Shown here piece by piece: positions 24,886 to 36,133 of a stretch of DNA of 64,000 nt. The position numbers and the translations under genes are program-made. The stretch is from Cannabis sativa. Lineage: Eukaryota; Streptophyta; Magnoliopsida; Rosales; Cannabaceae. The notes beneath the pieces were generated by a model. The model saw nothing but the letters and a program-made list of their open reading frames with translations, was not told the origin of the DNA and did no database searches. Each line of letters begins with the position of its first letter. Positions within the stretch are counted from its first letter, which is position 1. Where the stretch lies: the NCBI RefSeq assembly GCF_029168945.1, contig NC_083609.1:23185501-23249500 (forward strand), given 5' to 3'.

Positions 24886-25752
24886 TTATAAAGAAATACC
24901 TTGTTTCTTTGCAAGAAGCTTAGGACATTGGGATTTGCAATGGCCTTTCTCATTGCAGTAGAAATATTTTCCTTTTGGTGTATCACCAGAGGCTGCAGCC
25001 TTTTTGTTCTTAGCTGCTTTCGCAGCTTGAGCTCGCTTCTTGGCATTTTTCCACTTCTTCTTATTATTGGATTTGGAAGTAGAAGCAACGTGTGCCTCAG
25101 GATTACTCGTCCTATTACCATTTCCAGAATTCTGAGGTTTATTCCCTCTTTTCTTGGGACCTCCAATCAAATTTTCATATGTCTGAAGGTCATTGACTAA
25201 CGTATGAAAGTCTTGTTCCTTCTTATTCATGACATAATTTGATGTATAGGGCAGAAAGTCTGGAGTCAGACTATTCAAGATGAGACTCACTTGAGTAGTC
25301 TGATCCATTTCAGCACCATGATTCTGGGCTTCCTGGAAATAACTTGCCATCTGGAGAAGGTGATCACGCACATTCTGATGGGGTTCCATCCGTGCGTTGA
25401 TGAATTTCTTAGTCGCGTCAAAAGGAGACTGGATAGATGCCACACCGAATAGCTCAGTTAACTGCGTCATGATTTCTGCAGCCGTGACAGTGTTAGCAAA
25501 CCTTGTTTTCAAGGTGTCAACCATGCTGGAAAGCATGAAGTATCGAGCTTTGTTGTTAGCATTCTGCCAACGCTCGAACTTCTCTTTAACAGCTTTGGTT
25601 GCATTGTCACCTGGCTGCTCAGGAGACGGCCCAGTCAACACAAACAGGGCACTTTCACCTATGAGAGCAATATTAATGTTCTCTCTCCATTTTGGGAAGT
25701 TAGCTCCATTTAGCTTATTTTCAGTTAACAGTGACAACATTGGATTCGACAT
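24886..25752 (-). CDS. gag: Copia gag (UBN2-type) with defective zinc knuckle
   Basis: 288 codons with no stop, starting ATG 25752. The capsid part (about residues 10-200) has the copia/UBN2 layout: LNGANFPKWRENINIAL near residue 14, then KARYFMLSSM and LFGVASIQSPFDATKKF, then SLILNSLTPDFLPY. Residues 200-260 are Lys/Asn/Ala-rich. The zinc knuckle at 263-276 reads YFYCNEKGHCKSQC: Cys 2, His and Cys 3 of CX2CX4HX4C are present but the first Cys is Tyr (TGT to TAT). The frame ends right after the knuckle and no pol follows. Gag would form the particle and package RNA. An uninterrupted frame in such a decayed neighbourhood suggests recent activity or selection. Confidence 0.85.
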   Translation of the reverse strand: MSNPMLSLLTENKLNGANFPKWRENINIALIGESALFVLTGPSPEQPGDNATKAVKEKFERWQNANNKARYFMLSSMVDTLKTRFANTVTAAEIMTQLTELFGVASIQSPFDATKKFINARMEPHQNVRDHLLQMASYFQEAQNHGAEMDQTTQVSLILNSLTPDFLPYTSNYVMNKKEQDFHTLVNDLQTYENLIGGPKKRGNKPQNSGNGNRTSNPEAHVASTSKSNNKKKWKNAKKRAQAAKAAKNKKAAASGDTPKGKYFYCNEKGHCKSQCPKLLAKKQGISL

Positions 25753-25914
25753 TGCAATTTAGGATACTACAAGATAATAAATAGAAATCAAATATGGTTT
25801 AACACAAAATCTTATTCAGAAATTATTAGCATATAGCAAGTAGGAATGACTAGAGAAAATACTAAAAAATTACAATCCTAAATAATTTCCAAGGTTTTCA
25901 ACAAACTGATATCA

Positions 25915-26053
25915 GTGTCCCGTTTAGGCGAGAGTCAAAGCTACCATCCATTGAATAGAGTTGTCAGCTCATCTAAAATGACAAACATTCTAGCAACCTT
26001 TTATTCGATCGAAAAGACAATCCGACGTTGTCCCGTTTAGGCGAGAGTCAAGG
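25915..26053 (-). repeat. Conserved leader box, two copies
   Basis: On the minus strand, TTGACTCTCGCCTAAACGGG occurs twice (26053-26031 and 25938-25918), about 115 bp apart, each followed by ACAAC or ACACTG. The same pair with the same spacing and the same intervening sequence is at 34995-35130 in the outer element. The conservation stands out against the variable AT-rich surroundings. Confidence 0.7.
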
Positions 26054-28877
26054 TCATTCCTATTTCATGAGCTTCCACCATTGTTTAATACGTTTGTAAG
26101 TCTTATACAGTCGCCACCATTAGGGTGATCAATACTAATAAAAAAAACTTACAAATATACTTATCTTTCGAGATTAAACAGAGCTAACTTGCTAATGAAC
26201 GTTCCTCCATTAGGGAGGATTACTCACTAAAACAATAGCTATGTAAAACCAACAATGGAGATCAAATATCTTAATAATAATAAAGCTCATTATTTAAAAT
26301 GTATTTTCTTCTATTATTTATTTATTTTAAATATATATTTATTAAATTTTAAATTTAGAATAAAATTCTAAATAAAATTTAATTTAATATTTATAAGATT
26401 AAACTTAGATGGTTAAGAAAATAAAATGAATTATTTCCATCTTAGTATTAATTTTCCAATAAATATTAAGAAAATTACTTAATTTAAGTTGTATTAATTT
26501 AAATTAATTTGCAACTCAAATTAAAATTTTCTACAAATATATATATTGTATTTCCAAAAATATACAATTTTCGAAATACATTAAAATAAATTAATCTTTA
26601 CTAGAAAAAATACTTCAAGCAGGAATACTATCTATCTAGATTTTCTTGACTAATGAATTCAATTTCTAATAATATATTTTAGTTCCTTTATTTTAGATTA
26701 ATCATTAAATAAAAAAAAATCATTGATTTAAGTTGATTCAAAATTAATTAAAATAATTAATTTACAACTTTAATCTATCTTTCAAGATAAATTCAAAATC
26801 ATCTTGCATAATCAAATGCAATTTTGAAAAATGATTAATAAATAAATAAAATATATTTTGAAAATTATTCAAATTTAAGTTGTTATGAAAATACCCAACT
26901 TAAAATAAATTGCTATTTAATTAAATAGCATGAAAATAACAATATTTAAGTATCATTATGAAAATCAACTTAGATATTTAATTTTCAATTTAATTAAATG
27001 TATTAAATTCAGGAAATAAATAATTAAGTATAGAGAAGGCTTAATTAATAATTTCCATTTTAATAGTAGGAAAAATATTCTTAACTTGAATTGTACTAAA
27101 ATCAATTATTAAACAATTAATTTCACAATCAATGATACTTTCCTATATTAGAAATAATAATTTGTATAGAAATAACTATCTAGAAAATATCTCAATTTAA
27201 CTAAGTATCTTTTCAAGATTTAGAAAATGTCTGATTTAAGTTATTATAGAAAGAATCAATGATTTACAACTTAAAATTTTCCAAATAAAATTTAATTAAA
27301 TATCAAAATTAGGTGGTAACTACCTAATTTAAAGATATTCCATTTTAAGTTTAAAACCAACTTAAAAAATATCTTTTAAGAATCTTCAATAACCAATTCC
27401 TAGAATTCCTCAACTTAATATTAAATTCAAAAGATATTCAAATTCAAGTTAAAAAAGGAGAATTAGTAATAACTAATTTTTAACTTAAATAGAAATATTT
27501 AATGAAATAATAAAAGTAAGTTTCAGAAAGAATCTAGTTAGTTAAAATTCTTTATTTAATTAAATACAAAAAAATACAAATAGTTTATCTTGAAATAATA
27601 TTCTACAAACTATGTTTTTCTTAAATTAATTTCGAAGAAAGAAATTAATTATGTTGCTATTCAATTTTATTAGGTCAAACTAATTTAATTAACCTAACAC
27701 AGTTATCCAAATCAGGCAAATGGGCCTTCACAATTGGGGTTGTTCATGTGAGGGGGGCTGGGTTCAGTATGTCGTACCCACTTCTAAGGCTCCCAACTCT
27801 CACACAAGGCCCAAAAGAGAGGAATTTAACCTTAAAATGAACAACTGTTATTAATTGAATATGCCCATTAACTAAATGAGCCTAAATAAAATCTATCAAG
27901 TTATGACATTTTATTTAGCAACAACAACCTATATGTGTCTATAACAGAAATTAAACATATAGGCTCACATAGGCACACAGATTTGGATGGATCCTATCAT
28001 GTTTCTAGGTCATACACAGATGAAAGAAGAATGTAAAATTTACCTGTTACAAATTATTTACTTGACCTATTGACAATTGATCCATGGGTTGAAATCAGAT
28101 CATTGGATCTGTCAACAAGTTAACCATGGAAATTTAGATTAAGCAATAATAGGTTTTAGAAAACTTACAAACAATCTAAAACACATACTCCTGCAACAAG
28201 TTAGATTTGGATAGTTGGAAGTAGGATTTATTTAATTTTAAAAAATTAAACTTTATTTCGAAATATAATTAAAAAATAAATTTCGGTTTTAAAAAATAAT
28301 ATTTAAAATTAAACCTACAATTTTGAAAAATTAGGTTTTAAGTAACCTAAATATCATTTCAAAATAAATTTGCTAACTTTCCTTTTATATTTTATGTTAT
28401 CTAATAAATTAAATATTCAATAAAATAGAAAATGGTAAATACATACCCTTTTCTGATTTTACAATTTAATTTAAGTAAGAATAACAAAATTTAAAAGTTA
28501 ACAAAAATATCTTATTTCCCCTTTTAAAATACTATGATTATAGTAATCTTATTCTAAATAAGGTCCAAATACAAAAAAATATTTTTATATAAAAAATTTA
28601 ATTTCTGTCCTTATATTTAAAAATAAGATAAAATAATCAAATTTCAAAGAAAATAAGAAAAGAGGTAAGCAATACTTGATTTTAGCCTATTTTCAAATTC
28701 AAATTACACTAATATCTAAAATTAATTTTAAAATAAAATTAATTTAATTCTGATAATTAGATTTGAAAAATGATAAACAAAAATCAAAATACAAAACTAC
28801 ACAAAAAAACGGAAGTCAATTCCATGAAATAGCATGAAAAATCGAAGAAAACGAAGAAAAATTGCACACTGTACGGA

Positions 28878-28987
28878 TGGTATGCGTTGCATACCACCCG
28901 CGCGCGCTTAGGGAGTGATCTGCCGAGTTTCCTCGGCGCTGGGAGGCTGCAAGCAGCCCTTCCGCGCGCGTGGGTAGGGTGATCACC
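28878..28987 (-). promoter_or_regulatory. GC-rich hairpin cluster near the primer-binding site (possible packaging/dimer signal)
   Basis: Perfect hairpins at 28878-28896 (stem TGGTATGC, loop GTT), 28922-28937 (stem GCCGAG, loop TTTC) and 28945-28958 (GGCTGC/GCAGCC) sit with two CGCGCG runs and a 10-bp palindrome GGTGATCACC (28978-28987). It is an abrupt GC island in a leader that is otherwise about 80 percent AT, some 250-370 nt from the primer-binding site. Several stem-loops and a self-complementary loop in this position are typical of retroviral packaging/dimerisation signals. Function here is inference. Confidence 0.5.
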
Positions 28988-29236
28988 ACCCCGATTTTTC
29001 CCGATTTTCAAAAATTCATAACTAATTCAAATGAAATCGAAATCGAGTTCTGTAAAAAAGTAAATTGGTTAGAATTTTCCAAACTATCCAATTAAAATAA
29101 TTTCAGATTCATATAATCAATTATTTTTCCCAGAATTCCCAAACATCAATCAAACATCCATATGACACACCATGAAACCATCCAAATCACAAACAAATCG
29201 TTTTAAGTCCAAATTTCTTGCAAGCAAATCAATTAC

Positions 29237-29254
29237 CATGGCTCTGCTACCAGT
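29237..29254 (-). other. Primer-binding site, tRNA-iMet type
   Basis: The minus strand reads CTGGTAGCAGAGCCATGG right after the 5' LTR. It matches the plant initiator-Met primer-binding sequence TGGTATCAGAGC with one difference. Confidence 0.85.
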
Positions 29255-31180
29255 TGTGGGAATTATATTTTACCAGGATCTTAGATCTACTCACAAGTAT
29301 GTTGATTTAACAACCTAAATACGAACTTCTAAAACGATAAATAAAAACACATAAAAGTTAAGAAACCTTACAGTGATGACAACAGAATTAAGTGTCTCCT
29401 TCCACTCAGATCTCTAACCCTTGATTCCTGTTTGTAGCAGAGTATAATCAAGATCTGAGCCCGAATGTCCTTCAGTTGGATGTGATCCTTCACAGTCTTC
29501 CAATCTATGATTGAGGTACTGTATGCTGTGTGTGGGCACTTCTCTCTCACAAGGAATTCGAAATTTTCTCTCTTTTTCTCTCTTGATTTCGTGTGATACA
29601 ATATGGCATGAATATCAAAGCATTCAAAAGCATACCAAGAGTAGAGAGGGGGCGGCTTTACATAGGAAAAGGGAAGAGCTCAACTTTCCAAATAAACAGT
29701 TTCCTCTTTTACTGTGTAATTGATTAACTGCCTTATTTAGTGTGATCCACCACTTTCCTATTATTGTTAGGCTTTGATTAGTAATTACATGACAATTAAA
29801 ATTGAAAATAATAATTGGGAAACATGCAAAGAGGTGGCCGGCCATGGTGTAATATGGGCCTCACTTGGATTTTGCAGTTTCCTCAATTTTATTTCTATTT
29901 CTCCAAAAATGCAACTTTTCCAATTCTAACCATTTAAATGCCAAAACTAATTATTTAATAACTAAAATAGATTATTAAATAATATTTTCATTTAATATAA
30001 TTATTAATTAGACATACAAAGTCTCTTAATTAATAATTAAACCTAGAAACCCTTTTATTTACAATTTCATCCTTAAACAGTGAGAATTCACAAATTAGAC
30101 ATAATCTAACTTTTAGAATTATAATTGATTAATCATGAATCAATTATAGAGTCTTAAAAACTGTATAGTCTCAACTAGAATGGGGACCATGGATCTATAT
30201 TGCTGAGCTTCCATTAAGTTGAACCGATTTACCAAGTAAATCCCCAACTTATTAATTCCTTGTTGAATCCACTCTTAGAACTTGGAATCGCACTCTCAAA
30301 CTTAGATAGAGCATACTATATGTTTCACGATATACATATGCTATCTCATTTAACCATTGTTATAATCTTAATGTGATTAAAAGATCCTCTATATAGATGA
30401 TTTACATCGAGATGGGACAAATTTACCGTTTACACCCCTCAATGTATTTTGCCCCTTAAAACACTTAGTTACCTGTAAATGATGTTTTAGTGATCTAATA
30501 TATAGTCACTGAAACAAGAGCTCATCCATTTACTTCTATTTAACTAAGCTCGAAGGGAATCATCACTTGACTTCTATACACCAGTAGAAGCTATAGATTC
30601 TATATTTATGTTCAGCACTCCCACTCAGTTATGCTATCATGTTCCCAAAATATACGTATTACCCTGACCCAAATGTAGGCTTAACTAATAAATCAAAGAA
30701 CATGAATAGCACTCCTGAAATTGAGCCTAAGCATATCAGGATTTAGATTCTCTTAATCTAAGATCAACTTCTGATATTGACTTGGAAAGATACAACGGTA
30801 AGTTTATAATATCTTATCTAAGTACAATATCGGTCCAGTCCAATGTATACTCCATACATTCGAAATTAGTATACTTTACCAATGTCCTGGAAAGAACATA
30901 ACACTTACTCCAAGTGTAAGTATACTTTATCGCTGATTATCACATCAGTGTAAATCCAAAACACTGATGAACAGGGACTAAGTCTTTTGAATCATATAAT
31001 CACAATCACATTCCACTGTATTGACAATACTGTAATTGTGAATGAATATATGTTCTGGATTTAACTGATTTTGTGCATATATTAAATATGTATATTAAAC
31101 CATAAACATGTAAAATACATGTTAACATAAATCACTTCAAAATTCTAAATTGATAACTAATCAGATTGTAATGGGTTTTA
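29255..31180 (-). mobile_element. 5' LTR of the gag-only element (last 24 bp lost)
   Basis: Runs from TGTGGGAATTATATTTTACC to ATGGGTTTTA, where LINE sequence takes over. The partner LTR at 21161-23102 continues for 24 bp more to CCCAACA. The junction shares a few bases (GGGTTTTA) with the LINE, so the break lies somewhere in 31173-31180. Confidence 0.88.
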
Positions 31181-34096
31181 ACGAAATACTTAATGCTAGT
31201 GAGAGAGTTGGGAAAAGGGCAGTGAGTAATCCATCTCAAAGATTTAGGGACTGTGCTGATCATTGTGGCTTGAGTGACTTGAAGTTTTCAAGGAATTTTT
31301 TTACCTGGAACAACAAGCAAAAGCCAGATGACAGGGTTTTCTCCAAAATCACAGGGCTTTGGTAAGCACGTAGTGGATGGAGTCCTTTGTGAACTCTGAG
31401 GCAGTGTTTCTGCCTGAAGGTCTTTTTGATCATAGTCCTATCCGTATCAATTTACTTGGATAGGTGCTTTGGGAAAAAAAAACCTTTTAGATACTTCAAT
31501 ATGTGGAAATTGGCACCTGGATATGAAGATAAAGTGGCTGGGAGCTGGAATCAGAAGGTTATGGGATCCAAAATGTATCGAATTGTCACTAAACTAAGAA
31601 GGTTGAAGCAAGTGCTCAAGGACATTAATAAGGAAGGGTTTTCAAAGATCCACAAAGCAGAGAAAATCTCTAAGGATGCCTTAGAGGAGGCTCAGATGCA
31701 GATGAGTAAAGACCCTCTCAGTGATGAAAAAATGATAGCAGAGCAAGAAGCATGCAGGAAATATACAGAAGTTCACAAAGCCTACCCTCTTTTCCTCTCA
31801 TAGAAAGCAAATATGTCTTGGTTAAAATATGGGGATGAGAATTCAACAATGTTCCATGCATCTATAAAAGCTAGAAGAGCTCATAATAGAATTTTTTCTA
31901 TTGAAGATGGCAATGGTAATTGGTGTGATACCTCAGATAGTGTTTAGAAAGCCTTTCTTGAATACTATATGGGGATGTTGGGTAACTCCATGTAGAATAG
32001 GAGGAAAGTTAACCAGAGTCTCATTAATCTTGGCCCTAAGATTAATGAGCACCATAAAAGTATTCTAAATGTAGCATACACCCCCAAAGAAGTGAAGGAT
32101 ACCTTATTCTCTATTCCTGGCATTAAGTCCCCTGGTCCAGATGGATTTGGGAGTGCTTTTTTCCAGGATAATTGGCAGCTCGTGGGTTCTGAAGTGGAGG
32201 AGGCAGTTCTTTCCTTCCTGAACTCAGGGAAAATCTTAAAAGAGATTAAGGCCACCACCATTACTCTTATTCCTAAACTGAATTGTCCAAAGAATGTTGC
32301 TGATTTCAGACCAATCTCCTGTTGCGATGTACTATACAAAGGTTCCACTAAGGTGCTTTGCAATAGATTGAGGAATATTTTGCCTGATCTTATTGCAGAT
32401 AACCAAGGAGGTTTTGTGCATGGGAGATTCATTGCACATAATGTGTTAGTATGCCAGGATTGGTAAGGCTATATGGAAGGAAGAATTGCAAGCCAAGTTG
32501 CATGATTAAAATCGATCTCAGGAAGGCATATGATACAGTCAAATGGGACTTTATTGAGGAAATGTTAGCAGCTTTTGGGTTCCCAAGTCAGTTTATTCAT
32601 AAATAGCTACATAAGAACTCCAAAGTTTTCCTTGTTGCTCAATGGGTCTATGTGTGGATTTTTTAATGCCAAGAGAGGTCTAAGGCAAGGGGACCCCATG
32701 TCCCCTTTGCTCTTTGTATTAGGCTATGGAATACTTGTCTAGAATACTTAAGAAGATTGGAGAATCGCCAGGATTCAAGTTCCATGACAGATGCTCAAGT
32801 CTGAAATTAAATCATCTCTGATTTGCAGAATATCTCTTAATCTTAAGCAATGGAGACTCTGTTTCCATCATGTTAATGCTCAAAGGCCTCCTTCCTAATG
32901 AGCAAAAAACTGCTATATATTGCTCGGGCATGGCAGATGTTGAAGTTAATAGAATTCTTGATGCATCTAATTTTAAGAGAAGCACTCTCCCCTTCAGGTA
33001 TTTGGGAATCCCTATATGTTCAAAGAAGATTAGCAAGACTGAATGCAAGGAGCTTCTTGAGAAAATGGTGAGTAGAATTCGTTCATGGAGTTCAAGGAAC
33101 ATCTCTTACATGGGAAGAGTAACATTGATCAATGCTGTCTTGATTTCCATTCATACTTATTGCTCTCAAATAATGATTTTGCCAAAGAAACTACTCAAAT
33201 ATATTGAAGCTATTTGTAGATCCTTTTTATGGAAAGGAATACATGGAGGTGCAGGGCTCAGTTTAATTTCATGGGATAGCACACGCAACTCAAAGAGCTC
33301 GGGAGGATTAGGCTTCAGTAACATCCAGCAGTAGAACATTGCAGCACTTAGCAAGTATGTTTGGGATATTGCATGTAAGAAAGATTGTCTATTTGTGAAA
33401 TGGATACAGTCTGTATACTTGAAAGCGCAGCAATGGTGGGAGTATGATGCTCCTAATGATTGTAGTTGGTATTAGAAGAAAATTGTCGGAGTTAAGAACC
33501 GATTGAAGGAAAAGATTGATCTTGCTGGTTTTTTGCTGCAAAAGTATAAAATGCAGCAAGGGTACCATCTTTTATTCTCTAACAATGAGAAAGTTCCTTG
33601 GTACAAAGATGTGTGGGATAGACTTATCATTCCAAAACACAAATTTATACTTTAGTTAGTCATGTAAGGCAGGTTAAACACAAAGGAAAAGCTTGCCAAA
33701 TTTGATATTAATGTTGATGAAACTTGTCTCTTATGCGGGAAGGAAAAAGAATCGATTAGGCACTTATGTTTTGCCTGTGACTATAGTAGGAAATGCTTGC
33801 AAGAAGTCAAGACATGGCTGCAATAGAGAACCAAAGTAGAATCCTTACACTGCTTGCTGACAAACATAAAAAGTACCAAGGCTATTTCAGCAACTCGAAG
33901 GAGTATGCTGAAAGTAGTGTTGGCTAGACTTGTATATCATATTTGGGAGGCTAGAAATGATGTCTTATGGAATCAAAAGGTGAGACTTGTCAAGGCAATG
34001 GTGAAACACATACAATGGGAAAGCAAGCTCCGGATTATAGAAGTTATGCCTAGGAAAACTAAAGATGTAGATAAAAATTGGATTGTGAATATCTAA
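31173..34096 (+). pseudogene. LINE ORF2 remnant (endonuclease end to zf-RVT)
   Basis: Starts mid-motif at GFNEILNASERVG (from GDFNEI of the endonuclease). It continues through GLSDLKFSRNFFTWNN, a coiled connector (31500-31800), SPGPDGFGSAFF (about 32127), [15 protein letters not shown] (about 32505) and [13 protein letters not shown] (about 32680). The catalytic FADD box reads FAEY (about 32825), so both aspartates are lost. The zf-RVT cysteines (CLLCGKEKESIRHLCFAC, about 33727) and the terminal helix up to the TAA at 34096 are recognisable. At least a dozen stops or shifts break the frame. Confidence 0.88.
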
Positions 34097-34222
34097 TTCT
34101 TTGCTAAAATTGTAATTGTGTAAATGCCTATCTAGTTGAAAAAAAAAAGGAAGATTGGATGTAATCAAATGTAAGTTGTAAGATGTTTTTTGAGCAGTAT
34201 AAGAACCTTATTCATAAAAAAT
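31173..34222 (+). mobile_element. 5'-truncated L1-type LINE
   Basis: Carries the second half of ORF2 only: endonuclease end, connector, reverse transcriptase, zinc-binding C-terminus and a 3' UTR that ends in CTTATTCATAAAAAAT. ORF1 and the endonuclease start are missing. No TSD was found, which fits a deletion at its left edge rather than ordinary 5' truncation. Confidence 0.85.
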
Positions 34223-35280
34223 AACAAATTAGATTCTTCTGGAAACTTAATTTTTGAATTTTCAAAAAAAATATATTTAAGTTAAAAATTAGTTTTTCAA
34301 ACTAATTTTGGATCAACTTAAATTTGAATATTTTGAAATTAATAATTAAGTAGAATCTTCTAGAATATTAGTTATTTAAATATTCTTTAAAATATTTTTA
34401 AGTTGAAAATTAATTTTGGATCAACTTAAATAGGGATATTTTTCAAATTAAGGTGATTAGTTCAAGATACTTAATTTGATATTTGATTAAATTTTTGAAA
34501 AATTATTTAAGTTGAAAATTTTGTTACAACTTAAATTAAATATATTTTAATATATTTATTAAATTTCAAAATTACATATTATATATGTATAGATTTTCGA
34601 AATCATTATTTGAAAATTAAATTAAAGTTGAAAATTAATTTTTTAATTAATTTTGGATCAACTTAAATTAAGTAATTTTCATTATTAAAATATATGGATT
34701 AAAATAAATAATTAATTAAAAATACGTTATTTTAAATAATGAGCTTTAATCAAGAGATATTCAATCTCCATTGTTGGTCTTACAATGGTTAAATGTTTTC
34801 AATATAACCATGAGACGCTAGACTTCGTCCCCCTTATGGATGGTTATTCATTGAATACATTTAACACCGTAAGATCTCTTATGATAAGTATTTTGTAAGT
34901 TTCCGTCTCTATTAGACTCTCCCCTACGGTGACTACTTAGAGATAAATTTACAGAATATGAAACAATGGTGGACGTTCATAAAATGAGAATAACCTTGAC
35001 TCTCGCCTACCGGGACAACGTTGGATTCTCATTTTGATCGAATAAAAGGTTGCTAAAATAGTGTCCATTTTAGATGGGCTGACGACTTTATTCAACTAAA
35101 GTTATCTTTGACTCTCGCCTACCGAGACACTGTATTTCATTTTGTTGGAAACCTTTGAAAATAATAAATATGTTTAGTTTTTGGTATTTTTGCAAACATA
35201 TTTGCTTTACTTGTTATTTTCTGAACTTGTGTATGAATTTATTGAACCAATAATTTATTTATGTTTATTGATATTTGTAG
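34223..35280 (+). other. Leader remnant of the outer family-L element
   Basis: AT-rich and non-coding, with four to five imperfect AAGTTGAAAATTAATT...ATCAACTT inverted units (34265-34680) and the conserved double box GACTCTCGCCTACCG (34997-35012 and 35110-35125). It ends at TTGTAG/TGTCAAAAATG just before gag. It matches the minus-strand leader 25753-27560 in order and content. Confidence 0.7.
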
Positions 35281-35288
35281 TGTCAAAA

Positions 35289-35591
35289 ATGTACAACCCA
35301 CACCCCAATCCTCATCTAGAATATGCCTTTAGGAATGAACTCAAAAGTGTGAAGATGACTCTAGGTCAGAGTATCACTTCACACTTGCTCATGATGAACA
35401 TGAAATTCCAAAAAACAGCTATGCTGGGAATTGTTTTATCTGAAGAGCAGAGAATTCATTTTATTCTCAACAGCTTATCAACTGAGTTTAACCAATTTGT
35501 TTTAAACAATTGGAACTCATTCGACATAAACAAGCTGGGCGTTGAATTGCGTGCTTATGAACGGACATTGATGGAGATCCTTCTCCAGTGA
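35289..35591 (+). pseudogene. gag: Copia gag fragment of the outer element
   Basis: Starts MYNPHPNPHLEYAFRN, followed by LKSVKMTLGQSITSHLL and the UBN2-like IHFILNSLSTEFNQFV, then ELRAYERTLME, stop at 35589-35591. The N-terminal third of a copia capsid seems to be missing or different, and the sequence is not the same gag as at 24886-25752 although the LTRs are of one family. A frameshift after 35591 leads into the Lys/Ser-rich spacer. Confidence 0.75.
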
Positions 35592-35599
35592 TGCAGATA

Positions 35600-36133
35600 A
35601 GGGCAAAAGAAAAGCTGAAGATATTGAGAATAATTCCTCCGACAATCCTACTACTTCAAGCTCAGTTGAGAAGAATAGAGAAAGTGATTCCACTTTCTCA
35701 GATTATCCTTCACAATAGATTGAACCAGCAATAAGAGCAATCCAAAAACAGTTAAGGAGTGATTCCAATGCTTTAGTTTTTGAATCATGTGTTTTAGAGA
35801 ATGATAAGTCCATCTGGATTCTTGATTCTGGATCTACAAACCATGTCTGTTGTTCAATACAATTGGTTGACAACTGGAATTATTTAAAATCAGGAGAGTT
35901 GAAACTTAAAGTTGGTAATGGCGAAATGGTATCAGTTAGAGCTAGAGGAAAAGCCAAACTCAAATTTTAGAACAGAATTTTGGATTTAGACAATGTCTAA
36001 TTTATTCCAAATTTCAGTAGAAACTTGATTTATGTTTCATGCTTACAGTTGCAGCAATACAAATTATATTTTTTGAGTTCTGGTTCTATCATTTCTCGAA
36101 ATGACATTCAAATTTGTGTTGCATCAATGGATT
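35600..36133 (+). pseudogene. pol: Copia protease region and start of the GAG-pre-integrase domain
   Basis: Frame with stops. KSIWILDSGSTNHVC at about 35810-35855 is the copia aspartic protease active-site box (DSG). It is followed by LKVGNGEMVSVRARGKAKL, then RNLIYVSCLQLQQYKLYF, which marks the pre-integrase domain. Stops include a TAG at about 35968 and a TAA at about 35998. At 36134 the sequence jumps directly to the middle of the LTR, so integrase, RT and RNase H are deleted. Confidence 0.85.

Larger units (their letters stand above)
25753..29236 (-). other. Very long AT-rich leader of the gag-only element
   Basis: 3.5 kb between primer-binding site and gag with no real open frame. It holds a repeated GACTCTCGCCTA box near gag (25915-26053). 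It also holds many AAGTTG...CAACTT inverted pairs (26440-27560) and a GC-rich hairpin cluster near the primer-binding site (28878-28987). A TTGTAG just before gag (about 25767) could be a splice acceptor. Related sequence is found in plus orientation at 34223-35280. Confidence 0.7.
21161..31180 (-). mobile_element. Gag-only (non-autonomous) family-L copia element
   Basis: Minus-strand element of about 10 kb: 5' LTR 29255-31180, primer-binding site 29237-29254, long leader 25753-29236, one gag gene 24886-25752, a 1.77-kb non-coding 3' region, polypurine tract 23103-23117, 3' LTR 21161-23102. There is no protease, integrase or reverse transcriptase. The layout matches the published idea of terminal-repeat retrotransposons carrying only gag (TR-GAG). 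Mobilisation would need pol from another family member. Confidence 0.82.
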
